Part shown: positions 33,881-47,178 of the stretch, piece by piece
How positions within the stretch are numbered: position 1 is the stretch's first letter
How the letters are laid out: the number at the start of each line of letters is the position of its first letter
Assembly: GCA_964057225.1 (NCBI GenBank)
Contig: OZ059899.1
Coordinates: forward strand, 16,996,501-17,060,500
DNA: 64,000 bases
DNA from: Auanema rhodensis
Lineage: Eukaryota > Nematoda > Chromadorea > Rhabditida > Rhabditidae
Direction: 5' to 3'
Made by a program: the position numbers and the translations under genes
Notes under the pieces: model-generated
Seen by the model: the letters and a program-made list of their open reading frames with translations, nothing else
Database searches by the model: none
What the model was told of the DNA's origin: nothing

Positions 33881-36800
33881 TTGAAAAAAGACGCATTAGT
33901 GTATGTTGAGTTTCCATGTACACTCAACATTGCTTCCAAAAACATTTTGACAAAAATTTTTTCGAAAAATTTCAAAATAATTTCGCAAAAAGTAAATGTT
34001 TTTAGATTCCTTTTTTTAAGGCAAAGACGATGGACAATGTTATTCAACGAAAAAATTAATTCTGCAGGGTGAAAATCGAGGATATAAGTGTGAACTTATA
34101 TCAGTTGATAGCTCGGTGAATTTTTAAGCTAGCGCAAATCTGATAAAACAGATCGACGCAGCTTAAAAATCCGCATCGAATGCACTATACAACATTGAGA
34201 AACGCTTAATACAAAAATTAGTTATGATCGTTTGAAAAAAGACGCATTAGTGTATGTTGAGTTTCCATGTACACTCAACATTGCTTCCAAAAACATTTTG
34301 ACAAAAATTTTTTCGAAAAATTTCAAAATAATTTCGCAAAAAGTAAATGTTTTTAGATTCCTTTTTTTAAGGCAAAGACGATGGACAATGTTATTCAACG
34401 AAAAAATTAATTCTGCAGGGTGAAAATCGAGGATATAAGTGTGAACTTATATCAGTTCATATCTCGGTGCATTTTTAAGCTAGCGCAAATCTGATAACAC
34501 AGATCGACGCAGCTTAAAAATCCGCATCGAATGCACTATACTACATTGAGAAACGCTTAATACAAAAATTAGTTATGATCGTTTGAAAAAAGACGCATTA
34601 GTGTATGTTGAGTTTCCATGTACACTCAACATTGCTTCCAAAAACATTTTGACAAAAATTTTTTCGAAAAATTTCAAAATAATTTCGCAAAAAGTAAATG
34701 TTTTTAGATTCCTTTTTTTAAGGCAAAGACGATGGACAATGTTATTCAACGAAAAAATTAATTCTGCAGGGTGAAAATCGAGGATATAAGTGTGAACTTA
34801 TATCAGTTGATATCTCGGTGCATTTTTAAGCTAGCGCAAATCTGATAACACAGATCGACGCAGCTTAAAAATCCGCATCGAATGCACTATACTACATTGA
34901 GAAACGCTTAATACAAAAATTAGTTATGATCGTTTGAAAAATGATGCATTAGTGTATGTTGAGTTTCCATGTACACTCAACATTGCTTCCAAAAACATTT
35001 TGACAAAAATTTTTTCGAAAAATTTCAAAATAATTTCGCAAAAAGTAAATGTTTTTAGATTCCTTTTTTTAAGGCAAAGACGATGGACAATGTTATTCAA
35101 CGAAAAAATTAATTCTGCAGGGTGAAAATCGAGGATATAAGTGTGAACTTATATCAGTTGATATCTCGGTGCATTTTTAAGCTAGCGCAAATCTGATAAC
35201 ACAGATCGACGCAGCTTAAAAATCCGCATCGAATGCACTATACTACATTGAGAAACGCTTAATACAAAAATTAGTTATGATCGTTTGAAAAATGATGCAT
35301 TAGTGTATGTTGAGTTTCCATGTACACTCAACATTGCTTCCAAAAACATTTTGACAAAAATTTTTTCGAAAAATTTCAAAATAATTTCGCAAAAAGTAAA
35401 TGTTTTTAGATTCCTTTTTTTAAGGCAAAGACGATGGACAATGTTATTCAACGAAAAAATTAATTCTGCAGGGTGAAAATCGAGGATATAAGTGTGAACT
35501 TATATCAGTTGATATCTCGGTGCATTTTTAAGCTAGCGCAAATCTGATAACACAGATCGACGCAGCTTAAAAATCCGCATCGAATGCACTGTACAACATT
35601 GAGAAACGCCCAATACAAAAATTAGTTATGATCGTTTGGAAAATGATGCATTAGTGTATGTTGAGTTTCCATGTACACTCAACATTGCTTCCAAAAACAT
35701 TTTGACAAAAATTTTTTCGAAAAATTTCAGAATATTTTAGCAAAAAATAGTTGTTTTTAGATTCCTTTTTTCAAGGCAAAGACGATGGACAATGTTATTC
35801 AACGAAAAAATTAATTCTGCAGGGTGAAAATCGAGGATATAAGTGTGAACTTATATCAGTTGATATCTCGGTGAATTTTTAAGCTAGCGCAAATCTGATA
35901 AAACAGATCGACGCAGCTTAAAAATCCGCATCGAATGCACTATACAACATTGAGAAACGCTTAATACAAAAATTAGTTATGATCGTTTGAAAAAAGACGC
36001 ATTAGTGTATGTTGAGTTTCCATGTACACTCAACATTGCTTCCAAAAACATTTTGACAAAAATTTTTTCGAAAAATTTCAGAATATTTTAGCAAAAAATA
36101 GTTGTTTTTAGATTCCTTTTTTCAAGGCAAAGACGATGGACAATGTTATTCAACGAAAAAATTAATTCTGCAGGGTGAAAATCGAGGATATAAGTGTGAA
36201 CATATATCAGTTGATATCTCGGTGAATTTTTAAGCTAGCGCAAATCTGATAACACAGATCGACGCAGCTTAAAAATCCGCATCGAATGCATCATACTACA
36301 TTGAGAAACGCTTAATACAAAAATTAGTTATGATCGTTTGAAAAATGATGCATTAGTGTATGTTGAGTTTCCATGTACACTCAACATTGCTTCCAAAAAC
36401 ATTTTGACAAAAATTTTTTCGAAAAATTTCAGAATATTTTAGCAAAAAATAGTTGTTTTTAGATTCCTTTTTTCAAGGCAAAGACGATGGACAATGTTAT
36501 TCAACGAAAAAATTAATTCTGCAGGGTGAAAATCGAGGATATAAGTGTGAACTTATATCAGTTGATATCTCGGTGAATTTTTAAGCTAGCGCAAATCTGA
36601 TAACACAGATCGACGCAGCTTAAAAATCCGCATGGAATGCACTATACAACATTGAGAAACGCTTAATACAAAAATTAGTTATGATCGTTTGAAAAAAGAC
36701 GCATTAGTGTATGTTGAGTTTCCATGTACACTCAACATTGCTTCCAAAAACATTTTGACAAAAATTTTTTCGAAAAATTTCAGAATATTTTAGCAAAAAA

Positions 36801-37942
36801 TAGTTGTTTTTAGATTCCTTTTTTCAAGGCAAAGACGATGGACAATGTTATTCAACGAAAAAATTAATTCTGCAGGGTGAAAATCGAGGATATAAGTGTG
36901 AACTTATATCAGTTGATAGCTCGGTGAATTTTTAAGCTAGCGCAAATCTGATAAAACAGATCGACGCAGCTTAAAAATCCGCATCGAATGCACTATACAA
37001 CATTGAGAAACGCTTAATACAAAAATTAGTTATGATCGTTTGAAAAAAGACGCATTAGTGTATGTTGAGTTACCATGTACACTCAACATTGCTTCCAAAA
37101 ACATTTTGACAAAAATTTTTTCGAAAAATTTCAGAATATTTTAGCAAAAAATAGTTGTTTTTAGATTCCTTTTTTCAAGGCAAAGACGATGGACAATGTT
37201 ATTCAACGAAAAAATTAATTCTGCAGGGTGAAAATCGAGGATATAAGTGTGAACATATATCAGTTGATATCTCGGTGAATTTTTAAGCTAGCGCAAATCT
37301 GATAACACAGATCGACGCAGCTTAAAAATCCGCATCGAATGCACTATACAACATTGAGAAACGCTTAATACAAAAATTAGTTATGATCGTTTGAAAAAAG
37401 ACGCATTAGTGTATGTTGAGTTTCCATGTACACTCAACATTGCTTCCAAAAACATTTTGACAAAAATTTTTTCGAAAAATTTCAAAAAAATTTCGCAAAA
37501 AGTAAATGTTTTTAGATTCCTTTTTTTAAGGCAAACACGATGGACAATGTTATTCAACGAAAAAATTAATTCTGCAGGGTGAAAATCGAGGATATAAGTG
37601 TGAACTTATATCAGTTGATATCTCGGTGCATTTTTAAGCTAGCGCAAATCTGATAACACAGATCGACGCAGCTTAAAAATCCGCATCGAATGCACTATAC
37701 TACATTGAGAAACGCTTGATACAAAAATTAGTTATGATCGTTTGAAAAATGATGCATTAGTGTATGTTGAGTTTCCATGTACACTCAACATAGCTTCCAA
37801 AAACATTTTGACAAAAATTTTCCCGAAAAATTTCAAGATAATTTCACAAAAAGTAGATGTTTTTAGATTCATTTTTTCAAGGCAAAGATGATGGACAATG
37901 TTATTCAACGAAAAAATTAAATCTTCAGGGTGAAAATCGAGG

Positions 37943-37958
37943 AAGTTCACACTTATAT
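37943..37958. other. flipped, shortened hairpin 2 (example)
   Basis: The 16 bases AAGTTCACACTTATAT are the reverse complement of hairpin 2 with four bases (ATAT) missing at the left. Twenty-one monomers in the window carry this form, with flipped segments near 2259, 2957, 4708, 17596, 22156, 22503, 37943, 38290, 39338, 39685, 43542, 44942, 45991, 46338, 46685, 47032, 49134, 49481, 50881, 51228 and 51575. Confidence 0.85.
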
Positions 37959-40900
37959 CAGTTGATATCTTGGTGCATTTTTAAGCTAGCGCAAATCTGA
38001 TAACACAGATCGACGCAGCTTAAAAATCCGCATCGAATGCACTATACTACATTGAGAAACGCTTGATACAAAAATTAGTTATGATCGTTTGAAAAATGAT
38101 GCATTAGTGTATGTTGAGTTTCCATGTACACTCAACATAGCTTCCAAAAACATTTTGACAAAAATTTTCCCGAAAAATTTCAAGATAATTTCACAAAAAG
38201 TAGATGTTTTTAGATTCATTTTTTCAAGGCAAAGATGATGGACAATGTTATTCAACGAAAAAATTAAATCTTCAGGGTGAAAATCGAGGAAGTTCACACT
38301 TATATCAGTTGATATCTCGGTGCATTTTTAAGATAGCGCAAATCTGATAACATAGATCGACGCAGCTTAAAAATCCGCATCGAATGCACTATACTACATT
38401 GAGAAACGCCCAATACAAAAATTAGTTATGATCGTTTGGAAAATGATGCATTAGTGTATGTTGAGTTTCCATGTACACTCAACATTGCTTCCAAAAACAT
38501 TTTGACAAAAATTTTTTCGAAAAATTTCAGAATATTTTAGCAAAAAATAGTTGTTTTTAGATTCCTTTTTTCAAGGCAAAGACGATGGACAATGTTATTC
38601 AACGAAAAAATTAATTCTGCAGGGTGAAAATCGAGGATATAAGTGTGAACTTATATCAGTTGATATCTCGGTGAATTTTTAAGCTAGCGCAAATCTGATA
38701 ACACAGATCGACGCAGCTTAAAAATCCGCATCGAATGCACTATACAACATTGAGAAACGCTTAATACAAAAGTTAGTTATGATCGTTTGGAAAATGATGC
38801 ATTAGTGTATGTTGAGTTTCCATGTACACTCAACATTGCTTCCAAAAACATTTTGACAAAAATTTTTTCGAAAAATTTCAAAATAATTTCGCAAAAAGTA
38901 AATGTTTTTAGATTCCTTTTTTTAAGGCAAAGACGATGGACAATGTTATTCAACGAAAAAATTAATTCTGCAGGGTGAAAATCGAGGATATAAGTGTGAA
39001 CTTATATCAGTTGATATCTCGGTGCATTTTTAAGCTAGCGCAAATCTGATAACACAGATCGACGCAGCTTAAAAATCCGCATCGAATGCACTATACAACA
39101 TTGAGAAACGCTTAATACAAAAATTAGTTATGATCGTTTGAAAAATGATGCATTAGTGTATGTTGAGTTTCCATGTACACTCAACATAGCTTCCAAAAAC
39201 ATTTTGACAAAAATTTTCCCGAAAAATTTCAAGATAATTTCACAAAAAGTAGATGTTTTTAGATTCATTTTTTCAAGGCAAAGATGATGGACAATGTTAT
39301 TCAACGAAAAAATTAAATCTTCAGGGTGAAAATCGAGGAAGTTCACACTTATATCAGTTGATATCTCGGTGCATTTTTAAGCTAGCGCAAATCTGATAAC
39401 ACAGATCGACGCAGCTTAAAAATCCGCATCGAATGCACTATACTACATTGAGAAACGCTTGATACAAAAATTAGTTATGATCGTTTGAAAAATGATGCAT
39501 TAGTGTATGTTGAGTTTCCATGTACACTCAACATAGCTTCCAAAAACATTTTGACAAAAATTTTCCCGAAAAATTTCAAGATAATTTCACAAAAAGTAGA
39601 TGTTTTTAGATTCATTTTTTCAAGGCAAAGATGATGGACAATGTTATTCAACGAAAAAATTAAATCTTCAGGGTGAAAATCGAGGAAGTTCACACTTATA
39701 TCAGTTGATATCTCGGTGCATTTTTAAGATAGCGCAAATCTGATAACATAGATCGACGCAGCTTAAAAATCCGCATCGAATGCACTATACTACATTGAGA
39801 AACGCTCAATACAAAAATTAGTTATAATCGTTTGAAAAATGATGCATTAGTGTATGTTGAGTTTCCATGTACACTCAACATTGCTTCCAAAAACATTTTG
39901 ACAAAAATTTTTCCGAAAAATTTCGAAATAATTTCGCAAAAAGTAGATGTTTTTAGATTCATTTTTTCAAGACAAAGACGATGGACATTGTTATTCAACG
40001 AAAAAATTGATTCTTCAGGGTGAAAATAGAGGATATAAGTGTGAACTTATATCAGTTGATATCTCGGTGCATTTTTAAGCTAGCGCAAATCTGATAATAC
40101 AGATCGACGCAGCTTAAAAATCCGCATCGAATGCACTATACAACATTGAGAAACGCTTAATACAAAAGTTAGTTATGATCGTTTGGAAAATGATGCATTA
40201 GTGTATGTTGAGTTTCCATGTACACTCAACATTGCTTCCAAAAACATTTTGACAAAAATTTTTTCGAAAAATTTCAGAATATTTTAGCAAAAAATAGTTG
40301 TTTTTAGATTCCTTTTTTCAAGGCAAAGACGATGGACAATGTTATTCAACGAAAAAATTAATTCTGCAGGGTGAAAATCGAGGATATAAGTGTGAACTTA
40401 TATCAGTTGATATCTCGGTGAATTTTTAAGCTAGCGCAAATCTGATAACACAGATCGACGCAGCTTAAAAATCCGCATCGAATGCACTATACAACATTGA
40501 GAAACGCTTAATACAAAAATTAGTTATGATCGTTTGAAAAAAGACGCATTAGTGTATGTTGAGTTTCCATGTACACTCAACATTGCTTCCAAAAACATTT
40601 TGACAAAAATTTTTTCGAAAAATTTCAAAATAATTTCGCAAAAAGTAAATGTTTTTAGATTCCTTTTTTTAAGGCAAAGACGATGGACAAAGTTATTCAA
40701 CGAAAAAATTAATTCTGCAGGGTGAAAATCGAGGATATAAGTGTGAACTTATATCAGTTGATATCTCGGTGCATTTTTAAGCTAGCGCAAATCTGATAAC
40801 ACAGATCGACGCAGCTTAAAAATCCGCATCGAATGCACTATACTACATTGAGAAACGCTTAATACAAAAATTAGTTATGATCGTTTGAAAAATGATGCAT

Positions 40901-42288
40901 TAGTGTATGTTGAGTTTCCATGTACACTCAACATTGCTTCCAAAAACATTTTGACAAAAATTTTTTCGAAAAATTTCAAAATAATTTCGCAAAAAGTAAA
41001 TGTTTTTAGATTCCTTTTTTTAAGGCAAAGACGATGGACAATGTTATTCAACGAAAAAATTAATTCTGCAGGGTGAAAATCGAGGATATAAGTGTGAACT
41101 TATATCAGTTGATATCTCGGTGCATTTTTAAGCTAGCGCAAATCTGATAACACAGATCGACGCAGCTTAAAAATCCGCATCGAATGCACTGTACAACATT
41201 GAGAAACGCTTAATACAAAAATTAGTTATGATCGTTTGAAAAATGATGCATTAGTGTATGTTGAGTTTCCATGTACACTCAACATTGCTTCCAAAAACAT
41301 TTTGACAAAAATTTTTTCGAAAAATTTCAGAATATTTTAGCAAAAAATAGTTGTTTTTAGATTCCTTTTTTCAAGGCAAAGACGATGGACAATGTTATTC
41401 AACGAAAAAATTAATTCTGCAGGGTGAAAATCGAGGATATAAGTGTGAACTTATATCAGTTGATATCTCGGTGAATTTTTAAGCTAGCGCAAATCTGATA
41501 AAACAGATCGACGCAGCTTAAAAATCCGCATCGAATGCACTATACAACATTGAGAAACGCTTAATACAAAAATTAGTTATGATCGTTTGAAAAAAGACGC
41601 ATTAGTGTATGTTGAGTTTCCATGTACACTCAACATTGCTTCCAAAAACATTTTGACAAAAATTTTTTCGAAAAATTTCAGAATATTTTAGCAAAAAATA
41701 GTTGTTTTTAGATTCCTTTTTTCAAGGCAAAGACGATGGACAATGTTATTCAACGAAAAAATTAATTCTGCAGGGTGAAAATCGAGGATATAAGTGTGAA
41801 CATATATCAGTTGATATCTCGGTGAATTTTTAAGCTAGCGCAAATCTGATAACACAGATCGACGCAGCTTAAAAATCCGCATCGAATGCATCATACTACA
41901 TTGAGAAACGCTTAATACAAAAATTAGTTATGATCGTTTGAAAAATGATGCATTAGTGTATGTTGAGTTTCCATGTACACTCAACATTGCTTCCAAAAAC
42001 ATTTTGACAAAAATTTTTTCGAAAAATTTCAGAATATTTTAGCAAAAAATAGTTGTTTTTAGATTCCTTTTTTCAAGGCAAAGACGATGGACAATGTTAT
42101 TCAACGAAAAAATTAATTCTGCAGGGTGAAAATCGAGGATATAAGTGTGAACTTATATCAGTTGATATCTCGGTGAATTTTTAAGCTAGCGCAAATCTGA
42201 TAACACAGATCGACGCAGCTTAAAAATCCGCATGGAATGCACTATACAACATTGAGAAACGCTTAATACAAAAATTAGTTATGATCGT

Positions 42289-45088
42289 TTGAAAAAAGAC
42301 GCATTAGTGTATGTTGAGTTTCCATGTACACTCAACATTGCTTCCAAAAACATTTTGACAAAAATTTTTTCGAAAAATTTCAAAATAATTTCGCAAAAAG
42401 TAAATGTTTTTAGATTCCTTTTTTTAAGGCAAAGACGATGGACAATGTTATTCAACGAAAAAATTAATTCTGCAGGGTGAAAATCGAGGATATCAGTGTG
42501 AACTTATATCAGTTGATAGCTCGGTGAATTTTTAAGCTAGCGCAAATCTGATAAAACAGATCGACGCAGCTTAAAAATCCGCATCGAATGCACTATACAA
42601 CATTGAGAAACGCTTAATACAAAAATTAGTTATGATCGTTTGAAAAAAGACGCATTAGTGTATGTTGAGTTTCCATGTACACTCAACATTGCTTCCAAAA
42701 ACATTTTGACAAAAATTTTTTCGAAAAATTTCAGAATATTTTAGCAAAAAATAGTTGTTTTTAGATTCCTTTTTTCAAGGCAAAGACGATGGACAATGTT
42801 ATTCAACGAAAAAATTAATTCTGCAGGGTGAAAATCGAGGATATAAGTGTGAACATATATCAGTTGATATCTCGGTGAATTTTTAAGCTAGCGCAAATCT
42901 GATAACACAGATCGACGCAGCTTAAAAATCCGCATCGAATGCACTATACAACATTGAGAAACGCTTAATACAAAAATTAGTTATGATCGTTTGAAAAAAG
43001 ACGCATTAGTGTATGTTGAGTTTCCATGTACACTCAACATTGCTTCCAAAAACATTTTGACAAAAATTTTTTCGAAAAATTTCAAAAAAATTTCGCAAAA
43101 AGTAAATGTTTTTAGATTCCTTTTTTTAAGGCAAACACGATGGACAATGTTATTCAACGAAAAAATTAATTCTGCAGGGTGAAAATCGAGGATATAAGTG
43201 TGAACTTATATCAGTTGATATCTCGGTGCATTTTTAAGCTAGCGCAAATCTGATAACACAGATCGACGCAGCTTAAAAATCCGCATCGAATGCACTATAC
43301 TACATTGAGAAACGCTTAGTACGAAAATTAGTTATGATCGTTCGAAAAATGATGCATTAGTGTATGTTGAGTTTCCATGTACACTCAACATAGCTTCCAA
43401 AAACATTTTGACAAAAATTTTCCCGAAAAATTTCAAGATAATTTCACAAAAAGTAGATGTTTTTAGATTCATTTTTTCAAGGCAAAGATGATGGACAATG
43501 TTATTCAACGAAAAAATTAAATCTTCAGGGTGAAAATCGAGGAAGTTCACACTTATATCAGTTGATATCTCGGTGCATTTTTAAGATAGCGCAAATCTGA
43601 TAACATAGATCGACGCAGCTTAAAAATCCGCATCGAATGCACTATACTACATTGAGAAACGCCCAATACAAAAATTAGTTATGATCGTTTGGAAAATGAT
43701 GCATTAGTGTATGTTGAGTTTCCATGTACACTCAACATTGCTTCCAAAAACATTTTGACAAAAATTTTTTCGAAAAATTTCAAAAAAATTTCGCAAAAAG
43801 TAAATGTTTTTAGATTCCTTTTTTTAAGGCAAACACGATGGACAATGTTATTCAACGAAAAAATTAATTCTGCAGGGTGAAAATCGAGGATATCAGTGTG
43901 AACTTATATCAGTTGATAGCTCGGTGAATTTTTAAGCTAGCGCAAATCTGATAAAACAGATCGACGCAGCTTAAAAATCCGCATCGAATGCACTATACAA
44001 CATTGAGAAACGCTTAATACAAAAATTAGTTATGATCGTTTGAAAAAAGACGCATTAGTGTATGTTGAGTTTCCATGTACACTCAACATTGCTTCCAAAA
44101 ACATTTTGACAAAAATTTTTTCGAAAAATTTCAGAATATTTTAGCAAAAAATAGTTGTTTTTAGATTCCTTTTTTCAAGGCAAAGACGATGGACAATGTT
44201 ATTCAACGAAAAAATTAATTCTGCAGGGTGAAAATCGAGGATATAAGTGTGAACATATATCAGTTGATATCTCGGTGAATTTTTAAGCTAGCGCAAATCT
44301 GATAACACAGATCGACGCAGCTTAAAAATCCGCATCGAATGCACTATACAACATTGAGAAACGCTTAATACAAAAATTAGTTATGATCGTTTGAAAAAAG
44401 ACGCATTAGTGTATGTTGAGTTTCCATGTACACTCAACATTGCTTCCAAAAACATTTTGACAAAAATTTTTTCGAAAAATTTCAAAAAAATTTCGCAAAA
44501 AGTAAATGTTTTTAGATTCCTTTTTTTAAGGCAAACACGATGGACAATGTTATTCAACGAAAAAATTAATTCTGCAGGGTGAAAATCGAGGATATAAGTG
44601 TGAACTTATATCAGTTGATATCTCGGTGCATTTTTAAGCTAGCGCAAATCTGATAACACAGATCGACGCAGCTTAAAAATCCGCATCGAATGCACTATAC
44701 TACATTGAGAAACGCTTAGTACGAAAATTAGTTATGATCGTTCGAAAAATGATGCATTAGTGTATGTTGAGTTTCCATGTACACTCAACATAGCTTCCAA
44801 AAACATTTTGACAAAAATTTTCCCGAAAAATTTCAAGATAATTTCACAAAAAGTAGATGTTTTTAGATTCATTTTTTCAAGGCAAAGATGATGGACAATG
44901 TTATTCAACGAAAAAATTAAATCTTCAGGGTGAAAATCGAGGAAGTTCACACTTATATCAGTTGATATCTCGGTGCATTTTTAAGATAGCGCAAATCTGA
45001 TAACATAGATCGACGCAGCTTAAAAATCCGCATCGAATGCACTATACTACATTGAGAAACGCCCAATACAAAAATTAGTTATGATCGT
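42289..45088. repeat. 1400-bp tandem duplication with mosaic monomer
   Basis: Four monomers (3 x 351 + 347 = 1400 bp) at 42289-43688 are repeated at 43689-45088. Shared private markers include TTAGTACGAAAATTAG and GTTCGAAAAATG at both 43317 and 44717. The monomer at 43689 is a mosaic: it starts like a TTTGGAAAATG monomer, has the CAAAAAAATTT and CAAACACG variants of the third monomer, and ends with the GATATCAG and GATAGCTCGG variants of the first. Confidence 0.8.
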
Positions 45089-45790
45089 TTGGAAAATGAT
45101 GCATTAGTGTATGTTGAGTTTCCATGTACACTCAACATTGCTTCCAAAAACATTTTGACAAAAATTTTTTCGAAAAATTTCAGAATATTTTAGCAAAAAA
45201 TAGTTGTTTTTAGATTCCTTTTTTCAAGGCAAAGACGATGGACAATGTTATTCAACGAAAAAATTAATTCTGCAGGGTGAAAATCGAGGATATAAGTGTG
45301 AACTTATATCAGTTGATATCTCGGTGAATTTTTAAGCTAGCGCAAATCTGATAAAACAGATCGACGCAGCTTAAAAATCCGCATTGAATGCACTATACAA
45401 CATTGAGAAACGCTTAATACAAAAGTTAGTTATGATCGTTTGGAAAATGATGCATTAGTGTATGTTGAGTTTCCATGTACACTCAACATTGCTTCCAAAA
45501 ACATTTTGACAAAAATTTTTTCGAAAAATTTCAGAATATTTTAGCAAAAAATAGTTGTTTTTAGATTCCTTTTCTCAAGGCAAAGACGATGGACAATGTT
45601 ATTCAACGAAAAAATTAATTCTGCAGGGTGAAAATCGAGGATATAAGTGTGAACTTATATCAGTTGATATCTCGGTGCATTTTTAAGCTAGCGCAAATCT
45701 GATAACACAGATCGACGCAGCTTAAAAATCCGCATCGAATGCACTATACAACATTGAGAAACGCTTAATACAAAAATTAGTTATGATCGT

Positions 45791-47178
45791 TTGAAAAATG
45801 ATGCATTAGTGTATGTTGAGTTTCCATGTACACTCAACATAGCTTCCAAAAACATTTTGACAAAAATTTTCCCGAAAAATTTCAAGATAATTTCACAAAA
45901 AGTAGATGTTTTTAGATTCATTTTTTCAAGGCAAAGATGATGGACAATGTTATTCAACGAAAAAATTAAATCTTCAGGGTGAAAATCGAGGAAGTTCACA
46001 CTTATATCAGTTGATATCTCGGTGCATTTTTAAGCTAGCGCAAATCTGATAACACAGATCGACGCAGCTTAAAAATCCGCATCGAATGCACTATACTACA
46101 TTGAGAAACGCTTGATACAAAAATTAGTTATGATCGTTTGAAAAATGATGCATTAGTGTATGTTGAGTTTCCATGTACACTCAACATAGCTTCCAAAAAC
46201 ATTTTGACAAAAATTTTCCCGAAAAATTTCAAGATAATTTCACAAAAAGTAGATGTTTTTAGATTCATTTTTTCAAGGCAAAGATGATGGACAATGTTAT
46301 TCAACGAAAAAATTAAATCTTCAGGGTGAAAATCGAGGAAGTTCACACTTATATCAGTTGATATCTCGGTGCATTTTTAAGATAGCGCAAATCTGATAAC
46401 ATAGATCGACGCAGCTTAAAAATCCGCATCGAATGCACTATACTACATTGAGAAACGCTCAATACAAAAATTAGTTATAATCGTTTGAAAAATGATGCAT
46501 TAGTGTATGTTGAGTTTCCATGTACACTCAACATAGCTTCCAAAAACATTTTGACAAAAATTTTCCCGAAAAATTTCAAGATAATTTCACAAAAAGTAGA
46601 TGTTTTTAGATTAATTTTTTCAAGGCAAAGATGATGGACAATGTTATTCAACGAAAAAATTAAATCTTCAGGGTGAAAATCGAGGAAGTTCACACTTATA
46701 TCAGTTGATATCTCGGTGCATTTTTAAGATAGCGCAAATCTGATAACATAGATCGACGCAGCTTAAAAATCCGCATCGAATGCACTATACTACATTGAGA
46801 AACGCTCAATACAAAAATTAGTTATAATCGTTTGAAAAATGATGCATTAGTGTATGTTGAGTTTCCATGTACACTCAACATTGCTTCCAAAAACATTTTG
46901 ACAAAAATTTTTCCGAAAAATTTCGAAATAATTTCGCAAAAAGTAGATGTTTTTAGATTCATTTTTTCAAGGCAAAGATGATGGACAATGTTATTCAACG
47001 AAAAAATTAAATCTTCAGGGTGAAAATCGAGGAAGTTCACACTTATATCAGTTGATATCTCGGTGAATTTTTAAGCTAGCGCAAATCTGATAAAACAGAT
47101 CGACGCAGCTTAAAAATCCGCATCGAATGCACTATACAACATTGAGAAACGCTTAATACAAAAATTAGTTATGATCGT
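45791..47178. repeat. run of four 347-bp inverted-loop monomers
   Basis: Four consecutive C-type monomers (4 x 347 = 1388 bp), the longest such run in the window. Each has GAGGAAGTTCACACTTATATC in place of the usual hairpin. The fourth carries CGAAATAATTTCGC, a D-type trait, joined to a C-type second half, so it is a recombinant. Confidence 0.85.

Noticed and set aside
37732..37950. 72-codon minus-strand frames in the 347-bp monomers.
   Set aside because: They start at GTG and appear only because the flipped hairpin removes a stop. They are by-products of the inversion.
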